Shown here: positions 1 through 11,300 of the stretch, piece after piece
How the letters are laid out: each line of letters begins with the position of its first letter
Numbering within the stretch: position 1 is the stretch's first letter
Source: Sphaerolaimus hirsutus
Taxonomy: Eukaryota > Nematoda > Chromadorea > Monhysterida > Sphaerolaimidae
NCBI GenBank assembly: GCA_964036195.1
Contig: OZ038450.1
Span: 7,938,701 to 8,002,700 of the forward strand
Direction of reading: 5' to 3'
DNA length: 64,000 nt
Notes under the pieces: model-generated
What the model saw: only the letters and a program-made list of their open reading frames with translations
Database searches by the model: none
Told to the model about the DNA's origin: nothing
Position numbers and translations under genes: made by a program

Positions 1-7
1 TGGGAAT

Positions 8-689
8 AGGGTTGGAAAAAAAACGTTTTTTTTTAACTCGATGTTTTTTTTTTTAAAAAAACGTTTTTTTTAATAAAAAAACGTTTTTTTTTAAAAGCTC
101 CCAGATATGACCTAGTGTCAACATATATAGGTATATCAGACACTGGCAATACTCTGTGATGTTAAATATGACCATATAATGGCTGTGGAGCCATGGGATA
201 GCATTATAAGTGGTGATTTGTGTCAAAAATATCCATTTTTCGTCGACATATCGTTCGTATATCGCCTTATAGTCGAATGTTCGTGACTTCAGGTAAAGTT
301 TGGCACGGAATGGTGATCAAACAAGGTTATAAAAGGAGGTTGTTACTTTGGGAGTGAAGTTACACACTGTGGAGGTACATGGAAGCACATTACCTCAATA
401 TTATATATTACAGCAACATATGTCGGCTTATTCACCCATGGTAGCACATAGAAATGGATGTTTTGATACTAAAAATGCAACAAAACCAATGAAAACAACC
501 ACCAATGTCAATTTGTGTGTGAAATTGCGCGCTTGCGCGCAAAAATTTTGCAAAATACCTAGTGCTTAGTACTAAAAATTTCGGCCGATGTTTTTTTTTT
601 TAAAAAAACATTTCGGACGTCATGTTTTTTTTTAAAAAAAAACGTTTTTTTTTTTAAAAAACGTTTTAAAAAAAACATCGGCCAACCCT
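8..689 (+). mobile_element. hAT-like MITE, ACGT-armed, copy 1
   Basis: TAGGGTTGG...CCAACCCTA ends. The duplicated target GGTGGGAA follows at 691-698 and its last six bases open the window (1-6). Arms are A/T runs joined by ACGT and ATG words. The body holds GCGCGCTTGCGCGC at 527-540. The 73-codon frame in it is not a gene. Confidence 0.85.
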
Positions 690-1355
690 AGGTGGGAAAG
701 TCTGCAAAATCCCAAGGAACTAAGTACTAAAAAATTCGCTGTGGATTAAAAAAAACGGTGAAAGAATGTCCAGTAAGACTGATATTTACATAAAGGAGCT
801 TACGGTAACAGTATCAGTGTATAAAGCCCAGCATTCCCCCCTGAATTTCCCTGACATCTCATTACATCCCTAACACGTGTAATTGTTCGACCCCCGTGGG
901 GGGGGGGATATTTCAAGCACAACATTTTAATAACCTGACGTGGTCAGCCGAAGGCTGTGTTCCGCTATCAGTTGTAGACTCGACCAATTCCGACCCATGG
1001 CCATTGTTCCGGCCCACCAAGGGCAAGCGATCGGTTACCGAACGGCGCGCAGATGCGATCCATGTGAAAAAACCGCCCGCCATGACTAATGCGGCGGCTG
1101 GCGAACGTTGCGGTGTTTCTTTTTTGGTGTGAACGTCTTTTGTGGGAAGAATCTCATTCTCGCCACGTTATTTGGTGGACTGATGGTGATTTTAAATAGT
1201 GAAAATTTAAAATGTTCTAAAGAAGGCGGTGTCAACGCATCAACATCCTCTAATATGTTGGGCATGGTGCCAAATGCGCACGCGCCTGTCATGTGAATTC
1301 CGGTAAATATTTACGTTTGATTTTTTTGTGTTGAAAGAATTCAATCCAACTGAAA

Positions 1356-4300
1356 ATGCCGGCCGAAAATGCACCGCGCAATGTGCTGCTGCGTAAAGTT
1401 GCTGTTATGGGCTACCCCATGGTCGGTAAGTGATGCAGCCAGGTCGACATGTCTAGTTTGAATCGAGACATAAATAGCAGTGTCATTCACTTTCTACGTA
1501 GGAAAGTCATCATGTGTGCTGCGGTTTGTGCAAGGCATGTTCCCAGAAGCTTACGACACAACCATCGAAGATTGTGAGTTTTTTTGCAGTTTTATCGTCA
1601 CTGGTCTGCATTTTGCCAAATTAATTGCTATTTCAGCGCATAGAAAAGTGGTGAATTTCAATGATAGGACGTACGAGCTCCAGATTATCGACACCGCTGG
1701 CCAGGTCTGTTTATGTGTTTGAGTTTTGTTGCACGGAACGTATTGTTTCCGCGAGTGATATTTCAAAAAATTTTAAGTTATTTAAAATTATTATAGGTTG
1801 AATTTTTTTGAAAAATAATTAAGTTTTTTTGGGACTCATATCTTTCAAAGTCAGACAAGGACGTAGCCAGGGGGGGCGGGGGGGCGGCCGCCCCCCCCCC
1901 CCCCTTCCCGGGCCGGACCAAAAATGTGCCAGAAATAACACTTTCAGACGACGATTTTGTCGACAGTTTGAAAAATTTTTGCGCGCGAGCGCGCATTCTC
2001 CCTTCACAACATATATTTTTGGCTGACCAGTCTCCGCGGCCTAAAAGCCAGTGAAAATGGACTCAATTTCTGTCCATGTCACTGTATATGCCTGTAAAAT
2101 ACAGACGTATACTGCTGTTTTGGCGCCAATGCCAACGCCAGTGGCGCCATTCCCCTACAACAGGGGTAAACTTTTAGGGGGGGGGGGGGCGCCGCCCCCC
2201 CCGTTCGCCGGGCTCCGTATACAATCCGCCCCCCCCCGCTCAAAAATCCTGGCTACGTCCCTGAAGTCAGACACCATGTTTTTTGCCATCGCGGATTCTC
2301 GTTTTCCCTTACTTACGGGTAGGGTCCAAACGGGAGTGACTTTTCGGGATCGGGATTGGGGTTTCGGGATCGGGATTGGTTTTTTGAGATTTCGGGATCG
2401 GGATTGGCCGGGATTGGGGTCACGGGATCGGGATTGGGATAGGCATTTTACTGGGATCGGGATTGGGTTTTAGGGATAGAGATTTTGACCATTTTTCTGG
2501 CATTCACAGTTGTTCCTAAAGGTCTCAAAACACTGTTGGATGCCAGAAAAGTGGCATAAAATTGACGCTGGGGGTTTCCGTCCACATTTTTGCATGCAAA
2601 AACATCATTATTTAACTTTTTTATAATTTCCACTAATTTTTCCGGGATCGGGATCCCGGACTTGGGAGTTTCTCGGGATCGGGATTTGAAAATTTTCGGG
2701 ATCGGGATCGGGATTGGTATTTTTGGATTTCGGGATCGGAATTGGGGTTTCGGGATCGGGATCGGGACTGGTAAATCCCGGAATTTCACGGGATCCGGAA
2801 TCGGGATCTCGTTTGAACCCTATTGGCAAGTAACATTGCAATTTTTAATACGCAGCAAGAGTACTCGCTCTTCCCTAGATCGTGCTCCGGCGACACAGAT
2901 GGATACATTCTCGTGTATGCAATCAACAACAGAAAATCGTGAGTACCGCAATATCGTTTTTTTGCACCGATAAGTAATAAAAGCGGGTTTTTTCAGCTAT
3001 GACATGGTGCAAACAATTCGCGAAAAGATCATCGACAACGTAGGGGAAGTGCAGTGAGTTTCTGGGGAGAAAATTCACAGTTATTTGTGTAACTGGTCAA
3101 AGATACCGTAAATCCTCGATCAACTCCCCCTCGTAAAACTCCCCATCTGATGGGTGGGAAAAAATCCATGTAAACACCTTCCCGATCAAGTCCGGCCCCC
3201 TATTTTTATTTTCACTTTGCACGCCCTATCTCTGGTTGTGGGTGGGGTGGAAAGCTAATACTTGTGGGGTATATAGGTGCAACCCCCCACTACCCCTCAT
3301 GAATAAATGGGGCAGCGGCGACTAACTATATAGGGGGTCGCCGTATATGTGAAAAAAATTTGCGGCGTTTTCACTGTCCCGCACAGGTCCGGCCCCCAGT
3401 TTATTTCTTACGCTATGGCTTGAAAAAGGGGCATCAGGAATCAATAACGCCACAGGAAATAGGTGCCATGGCGTGGCACCACTTGGCTACCTCAAATGGC
3501 GCCAGTGCCATGGCCCTAAGCAACAAACATTCCACAAACACCCACCCCCTAAGCAGCAGACAAGAAAAAGAACTAGGCAAATTTAAAAATTCACCTTTTG
3601 CTTTTATTGTTTTACACACTTCACAAGCTGGTTTAGGATGTTTTTAAGAGTGGAGTATAAGGTTCCAAGCTGAGTAAAGAACTTTAACTCTAAAATGCCT
3701 CAATTATAAAATTTACTTGGGGTGAACGTTATGATGTCAAAATTACACCATTACAGGAACAAAAATTGTCAAAATTTTCTATTTTGAATTAACCCCAAGT
3801 AAATTTTCTAATGGAGGCATTTTTGGGGTATAGTTCTTTACGCAACTTGGAAACTTCAACTTTCCTCTATAAAACACCCTAAACCAGCGGGTCAAGTTTG
3901 TCACAAAATAAAAGCGAAAAAAGCCTTTTAAAATTTAAGGTTTGGGATTGGGAAAAAATATTGAGGCATCTGGATTAGTGATATAATGGCGCCATGGCAC
4001 TGGCACCATTTGAGAAGGTCATTAGCACTTAGCACCATTTTCCTGTGGCGTTATTGGCATCTGACGCCCCTTTTTCAAGCCGTAGCGTAAGAAATAAACT
4101 GGGGGCCGGACCTGTGCGGGACAGTTAAAACGCCGCAAATTTTTTTACATATACGGCAACCCCCTCTATAATGAGTTGCCGCTGCCCCATTTATTCATGA
4201 GGGGTAGTGGGGGGTTGCACCTATATACCCCACAAGTATTAGCTTTCCACCCCTCACACAACCGGAGATAGAGCATGCGAAGTGAAAACAAAAATAGGGG

Positions 4301-5407
4301 GCTGGACTTGATCGGGAAGGTGTTTATAATAAACGTATTTTTATGCATGTGTTCTTCATATGAATGTTTTTTATGATGTTGATGCTCACTAGCATTTATT
4401 TCATTGCATGATAATGGAATTTGTATTCTTCTGACATTCATGATTATGTAACTAATTTAACCCCATTGGTACACAATATTGATCATGCATTTTATATGAT
4501 ATTCTGACGAAAAAACTCCCCTCGAATAATTTCTACTTAAATAACAAATACCCCCCAGTCAAAAAATCTGATGAAAGTATTATACTTCCCCTGGGGACTT
4601 ATACGAGGAAATACGGTAATTATACTTTAAAACGCGTTTCCAGCATTCCAATGGTATTGGTTGGCAACAAGCTTGACCTCCAGCACACTGACAGGTATGT
4701 GAACGCATTCACCACTTATTCATTGTCGTTCCTTTTTAAATATGCCTCATTAAGACATGGTTCATTTGCCATGCAGAGACGTTTCAACAGAAGAAGGGAA
4801 GCAGCTAGCAAAAGAATGGTCGTCTGCTTTTCTGGAGACATCGGCCAAAGAGAACAACGTGAGTTTCCTTTTAGGGGTCCTTTAAACGGTCTCGTGTGCC
4901 GACAAAAAATTTGTGACAAAGTTCCATAATTCTGGAAGAAAGTTCCATATCTGCGAGAAAAGGCAGTGAGGTATAGTCGCTAGTTAAGTTTACAAACATG
5001 CCAATTTGCAGATAATTTGAGCCAGTCGTTCAAGACTTATATCCATTTGAAAACGAATTTAGTTGTTTATTCTGAATTTTTCTATTTTCCGAACCGACAA
5101 CTGAAATTTGTTTTCAAATGCCTTCAAAGTCTTCATCTACAAATTCGCATGTGTGCCTTCACTGTTCTTTCTTGCAGATAAGGAACTTTGTGCCGGAATT
5201 TTGGAACTTTCTCACTTGATTTTTCTCTCGCCACACTAGACCATCTAAACGCTGCTTAAAGTTTTCCTATGATGCAACGTGTGCAATTATCTGCATTCCT
5301 TCGCGCAGCAAGTTGAGAAAATCTTCATGACAATGCTGCACGAGATCGAGCGGGCGCGCGGCAATATTGTCGAGAAGAAGAAAAAATCCGACTGCGTTGT
5401 GTCATAA
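1356..5407 (+). CDS. Rheb: Rheb small GTPase, eight exons
   Basis: Ras-family GTPase that activates mTORC1 at lysosomal membranes when GTP-bound. Exons 1356-1425, 1502-1573, 1637-1704, 2856-2938, 2997-3053, 4644-4694, 4777-4858 and 5309-5407 join in consistent phase to 193 residues (human about 184). Visible motifs: P-loop [10 protein letters not shown], switch I AYDTTIED, switch [27 protein letters not shown], a lysine-rich tail and a CVVS farnesylation box. All introns are GT-AG. Oddities: the Rheb-typical Arg in the P-loop (GYRSVGKSS) is Pro, and the first residue after DTAGQ is Gln instead of Asp. Intron 3 carries two MITEs and intron 5 a 1.5-kb foldback. Identity is firm; splice sites are by eye. 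Confidence 0.95.
1856..2263 (+). mobile_element. hAT-like MITE family B, copy 1 (Rheb intron 3)
   Basis: Ends CAAGGACGTAGCCAGG and CCTGGCTACGTCCCTG, exact 8-bp flanking duplication AAGTCAGA. G/C homopolymer runs sit near each end and GCGCGCGAGCGCGC at 1981-1994. Confidence 0.88.
2331..2821 (+). mobile_element. GGGATC-armed element, copy 1 (Rheb intron 3)
   Basis: Begins AGGGTCCAAACGGGA and ends CTCGTTTGAACCCT. Both arms are tandem CGGGATCGGGATT words; the central 200 bp is homologous to the copies at 20.8 and 25.2 kb. Confidence 0.8.
3104..4618. mobile_element. Large foldback element in Rheb intron 5
   Basis: TACCGTAAATCCTCGA at the left and its complement at the right. Inside, a second inverted pair (AACACCTTCCCGATCAAG near 3175 and its complement near 4310) and a third (CCGGCCCCCAGTTTATTTC near 3390 and 4100). 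Arms of about 700 bp, diverged. Confidence 0.8.
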
Positions 5408-5910
5408 GTTGCGCAGATTTCGATGGAAAGAGCATTTCAAATTACCTAAATTGATCTGTGTTTGCCAACAATCGGTTTGTGTTCTTCTCATACCGGTAAA
5501 ACTGGTGTTTTCCTCAAATTTGTTGAATTTTTACACCTATTTTAGCTGAGATATTTTAGTGTATGTGCATGCAGCATTTTCAATGGAAAGTTACGGTGGT
5601 GCCAGAATTGATATCGGTTTAAATTCCCTTTTAGTTATAATTTTATTCGTTGGAAAGTTTCAATCAAAGACGTTCGCTTGAGTATACTGCACACATCTAG
5701 CTGCTAGATTCTAATTACCCGTAATCTAAACAAATAGTTTCATAAATTTATCGTTTCAATCAGTGCCAGACTTTTATGGATGAGTGATTTAAGTTTGAGT
5801 CGAGTGCCCTATGAGTTCTGCTTTCTGTTAATGGGCCACAACCTCTATTATTGCATATAAATTTTTAATGATAGTTTGTCTGATACAAGTACATGGTGCT
5901 GTAATTTAGT

Positions 5911-6815
5911 GCCCCCTCTAGATTTCGAATAAGTTGTCACTGGGTGGTTGGATTAACGTCAAATTTTAGGTCAACATTAACAACTAAATAGGAAAGGAGC
6001 CCTGAAAATATGGCTGCGAGCTCCACTCGTTCACAGATTATTCATGCAAACGCGTAATTGTCAGTTTTCCACCACCTAGCTTTACGACCAATTCCGCAAG
6101 TGCCCACCGATTTCCTTATGGGCATGGCGAATTGGTGGCAGGCGTGCAGACATTCAGGCATGCCGCTGCGGAAAGAAAATCAGGAAACACCCCTGAAAAA
6201 AACAATTAGATCCCGGTCCCGAAAAGTCAATCCCGTTTGAACGATATCACACCGGGGCAGGCCTGATACGCACATCTGCCCGATACGCACATTTGCTCGT
6301 TTTTTTCACTTGACACTTTTTCAAGTGATTTTCAGATATGAGTAAAGTGAAAAAAAGTTGCGCAATGACATTAGTGAACTTTTTTCACGTCACTCAGATC
6401 TGAAAATCACTTGAAAATGTGTCAAGTGAAAAAAAAACAGTGAATAATAGCCATTTTTCACTGTTTTTCACTTGACACATTTTCAAGTGATTTTCAGATA
6501 TGAGTGAAGTGAAAAAAGTTCACTAATGTCATTGCGCAACGTTTTTCACTTCACTCAAATCTGAAAATCACTTAAAAAGTGTCAAGTGAAAAAAACAGGC
6601 AAATGTGCGTATCGGGCAGATGTGCGTATCAGCGCACCCCCATCACACCGTGGTGGAAAAGTGACAATTACGCGTTTGCATGAATAACTTGTGAACGAGT
6701 GGAGCTATCGCAGCCATATTTTCAGGGATCCTTTCATTAGTTGTTAATGTTGACCTAAAATTTGACGTTAATCCGACCACCCAGTGACAGGTTATTAGAA
6801 ATCTAGAGGGGGGCG
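5911..6815. mobile_element. Nested foldback element
   Basis: Arms starting GCCCCCTCTAGATTTCGAA repeat in inverted order up to 6815, including GCGAGCTCCACTCGTTCA. A second foldback occupies the centre. Confidence 0.75.
6268..6635. mobile_element. Inner foldback, TGATACGCACATCTGCC ends
   Basis: Outer word TGATACGCACATCTGCC and its complement; inside, four inverted blocks of TTTTTCACTTGACAC, so alternative hairpins are possible. Confidence 0.75.
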
Positions 6816-7288
6816 TTTAAATTGCCGCACCCTGTATTTACTTTTATGGTTTGAAAATGCCTTTTTTGTGTTGTATTCTGTACATAATATAAATGTATCA
6901 TATATTTGCATTTTCTCTGTTCCCAGTTCTATGCTGGTGATTGCATTCCCCGCCTGTGAACATTGTAAAGAGAAGCTAACTGCTCTTCCTTAGTTTCACC
7001 GTTGAAGATTTACGTACATATTTAGGGTCAGTGCAAGAATAATGAAGCTAATATTGTCATTCGATTGGATCAATTTCGGTGTGGAACTAAATTACCCCGA
7101 CGTTTTCATCGGGCAGCCCGAAATCTCAAGTCGTGTAGTTGAGAATTTTACGAACATAATTTTTTTGTGGGGACGTTTACTTTTTCTCTGAACCTCCCGG
7201 GACTGTTCAAACTTTGTTCAAATTTGGTTTGAAATTTAGACACCAGATTCCAGATTGTAACTTTGTATTCTCTAGAGTGTTTCAATGG

Positions 7289-7447
7289 GCCCACACACGC
7301 TAGTTGACATCGACACCAAATGTCAACTGGTGCCGATCCCGATTCAAAGCTTGCTGACGAGCCGACGAACGACGTTCAGACGCAAGCTTTGAATTGGGAA
7401 CGGAACCAGTTGACATTTGGTGTCGATGTCAACTAGCGTGTGTGGAT
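7289..7447. mobile_element. CACACACGCTAGTTGACATC palindromic element
   Basis: About 158 bp that read nearly the same on both strands, from GCCCACACACGCTAGTTGAC to its complement. A close copy is at 27678-27838. Confidence 0.8.
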
Positions 7448-8319
7448 CCATTAGATAGATAAGTTCCCGCCTGATGCGGCGCATCAGCAAATATGGGTGT
7501 CCTCAATTTCACTGTAAGGTTCTTGGCCGGTAGATGTTACAAAAATATTTACCGCAGTCCGTTTTCAGTACAAATTCAAAAATCGCTCTAGCTAGTCGTT
7601 GTGCCACATAAAATACGAATACACATGAATATTTTACATTCACCCGAGCACGTGTAGCAAGCGGCAAGGGCAGCTAGGGCATCATCGTATAACGAAGTGA
7701 CGCGGCGGCGGCAGTTTTCGCCGCTGCTTAGCACGCCATGAGAAATTGAATGAAAGCAGTGCGCCGCGCGTAGCTCGCCGCCCTAGATGGGCGTGTTCCG
7801 TCCATTTTGACTGCCGCTGCCCGGCCGCATGTATCATGCATGTGCCGGAATTCACATGCTGCCATTCGCCGCCGGCCCGGCCGGCGCTCGGCAAACAGTC
7901 GCGTGCGATCAGCTCGCTTGTTTTCTGTCTTCTTTTCGCATCTTTTCGCATTCCCGGCCGGTTTTGATGCTGAGGCTCGTTTGTTCCATCTTTGACATTT
8001 TTGATGTTACCGCTCGTCAGTTTTGTTGGCTTACTTTTTTCACTAATCATTTTCACACATTTTTCATTTGAACAGTAGCGTTTTAGTGAAAAATGAACAA
8101 CATTTGAAAAACGGAGCATTAATTCAAACAGAACCAAATGTGAAAACGACCCCGAAGGATAGTTCTGAAAACCTTGAATGTATTCACCAATAATTCAAAA
8201 CTATTTTTGTGCTTTGGTTGCAAATCCAACGTGATTTCTACCTGCCATAATATTGTAGGCATACCGTTCTATTAAAAGAAATACGGTATACATGCAAACC
8301 TGTGACCAGAGCGGCTACT

Positions 8320-11300
8320 ATGAACGACGTATCGTCCAACCAAGTGAATGCGAGCAACAACAACAACGTGCTGCTTGCTGGGCACCACCGCCCCGCAGTG
8401 GCAGCCTCGCAGGCCATCCGCCATGTCGCTCCTATAGCTCGGATCGTCCGCGACGCGCTCGCCCTGAGCGCCTACTTCGCGTGCGTGTGCGGCGCCGTTT
8501 TCGGTCCCCTGGCCACTTACGTGCCGCTGGTGCCAGTCCCAGACCTTGTGAAAGATCATGTTAAATGTCAAGTTCCCTGTAAAACGTAGAAAGTCGTGTA
8601 AAAGGGCATTCAAAATGTCAAAAGTGATGCAAAATTTCAAAAGTAATGTAAAATTCCCTGGAAAATGGCAAACGTATGTACATTTGCCATTTTGTAGGGC
8701 ATTTTACATGATTTTCGACACTTTGCATGACATTTTACATTTTACAGGCTCTATTACATTGCTTTCGACATTTTACAGAACCTTCAATTTGACATTTCCC
8801 AGGGCATTTTACAGGGTCTGGGACTGCCCCCAGGACGACCGGCTGCAGGCGGCCGGCCCCCTGCTCATGGCGCTGCTGCACGGCTGCGGCGCCGCGTCAT
8901 TCGTCTACGGGCCGACGGTGGCGCGCAAGTACACCTATAGGCGGGTGCTGGCGGCCGCGTGCGCGCCTTACGCCCTGCTGGCGCTATTGGCTGGCGCCCA
9001 CGGCACTGGGTTGGTGCTGCTGCTGCCGGTGGTCGCCGTGGGCTTGACGCAGGTGCGCCGGTGTGGATCGAGTGTGGCGCCAGCCAGCATGGCGCCGGGT
9101 TAAGTGTGGCGTCATCTCGAAACTATTTACCTAAAAATGCTTCAGATGACGGTTGAAATCACCGTTAAAAATATCAGGAAATTTCAAATGGTACCATATT
9201 TTGATGAATTAAGTCATGTTAAAAATTGTGCACCAAATTAACCAAAAGTGGGAGCAATGTGAGGTGAGAAAATTTTGAATGTCTGTTCGTTTATTCAGAT
9301 GGGATATGGTAGATTTAATTGTAAGCCGTGCCATATCACTAGACCAGGTATATGACACATTTTATATGATTAAGCACCTCTGATTGTAGCCGCATTTGCG
9401 TCAGTTCCAGCCGCAGCCGCACACTTGCAGGGTCCCCTGTGGTGCTCGTCTACCGCGTACATCATGAACCGGTCGGCCCAATTCGTCTACTTCACCGACC
9501 GGCCCACGAAGCGGCTGGTGCCGCGCCTGTTCGCCACCTTCCACGGACTCCGCGCGCTCGGCTCCGCCCTCGGCCATTTCGTCACCGCCGGCTCGTTTCT
9601 CGCGTTGAAATTGTCGGCGGCGAAACTAGAGGGGCGCGACAATCGCACAGTTGGAAAAGGGCCGATTGGCTCGAGCTCCAGCGCCGCGATGGTCGCCACC
9701 AGCACGAAGCACTTTCTCTACGAGGACGACCTGAACAAGTACACGCACTGCGGGTACGTGTCGCTTTGTCAACCAGTGCAGATTTGTTAAAAGTAACAAA
9801 AAAAATTTAAAGTATACGTAAACGTTAAGTATTTATTTTTCACTCACCCCTTGAGTACAGTAAACGTAATTTAATTTTTTTATTTTTACTCGTGAGTAAA
9901 CGTACTTATTCCCCTAGAAAAAGTATACGTGAGTATTTTTGAGAAATGTCACCCCAATTTTCGCTGAAATCCACTAATTTTCATAGCTTTCCTTTACCCC
10001 TGTTTTTAGCATATCCTCATCTTTTTTCCTTATATGCCTTCAAAAATCGAAAAAAGACTATCCGAAATACGTTTTCTGTACTTGAGTACTTTCAAAAAGT
10101 ATACGTAAAAGCGAGTACGGAATTTTTTCAAAGGAAACGTAAACGTATTTACTCTGTACTCGAGTATACGTATTTATCGAGTAAAAGTAAATACGTTTTA
10201 ATAACTATGAACCAGTGTGAGCACAATCAAAGCGCGTGCGCCAACCGCAGCCGCGGCTACTGCAACAGCGACAGGTTGAACAGTTTGCCGAGCGCGTCGT
10301 ACAGCGACAGCGTGCAGCGCAACGGCACCGGGCTGCTGGCGGGCTGGCTCAATCTGGACAGGAGCGTGCACCAGCCGTCCATCGTGCCCTTGTACGCGCT
10401 CAGCGTGTCGCTGTGCTTGGTCGCCGCGGGTGCGTTTTTGAGAGTGAGCACATGCGGCAATGTTGAAAAATAGATATTACGGCAAGTGCATTGGAAGATC
10501 GCCGTGCGACACGTGAAGCCGAAATCTGAGTTGACAGTAACCAGTTGACACACATGTGTCAACTAATGTGTGGGCCGCCAATGTCAACACCAGAAAATCA
10601 AATTGGGGGTTATCTGGCGGTAATCAACACGTGCGCTGTTTCGCGCATAAAAACAACGACGAAAAAACAAACCCCGCAGGCTTGCTATCTCTTTTCGTCG
10701 CAATGGGAAAGCTGAATGTGCACGTGGGCGCGGCTGCAAATCGGCCGGCCGGCGTCAGAAAGTCACTCAAGCAGTTTGCTAAACTTTTCAAGGTGGGTAC
10801 AAAAAAACTTCTGGAGTTTTGTTATTGTACGAACGCTATTTGAATTCGCGATATGGCGGATTTTAAGAGCGTCGGAGTCACAGTGGTTCCATGGTGTAGT
10901 GGTTATCACGTCTGTCTAACACACAGAAGGTCCCCGGTTCGAGCCCGGGTGGAGCCAGCACTGCTTTTTTGCACTTTTTCGAGGGAATTCTAAATTGAAG
11001 GCCCTCAGAGATGTTTTCTTATTTTCTCCAGAGAGATCAAATTATATTTTAATTAAGCGAAGAAAATATCCGATAAATTTTTTAGAGAGATTTAATTGTA
11101 GGTACCTATTTTATATTTAAGAGATTTTATCTTCTCAAAATCCCCAATTTTTTCATTATAACCACGTAACAACATCCCCATGCTTAGGTGGACAGCCCCT
11201 TCCTGATGCTGGCACCCACTTTGATGGCGCGCGGCTTCAGCGAAGCCTTCATCAGCTACGAAGTCATGAAGGTAAAATAAACACATGCTCACACCGCCTG

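Larger units (their letters stand above)
5408..8319. other. Rheb to UNC93-like intergenic stretch
   Basis: No gene recognised. Contains the nested foldback at 5.9-6.8 kb, a GGGATC-type fragment at 6.19-6.24 kb, the palindrome at 7.29-7.45 kb, and a CpG-rich block at about 7680-7960 that may be the UNC93-like promoter. Confidence 0.5.

Noticed and set aside
348..569. 73-codon frame, repeated at 22074-22274
   Set aside because: Lies wholly in the body of two near-identical MITE copies; a chance frame preserved by recent duplication.
2051..2841. Frames rich in Ile-Pro-Asp or Gly-Ile-Gly repeats
   Set aside because: Translation of the CGGGATCGGGATT arms of a mobile element.
7682..8137. 151-codon minus-strand open frame upstream of the UNC93-like gene
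   Set aside because: CpG-rich sequence open in several frames on both strands, no recognisable domain; more likely a promoter island.
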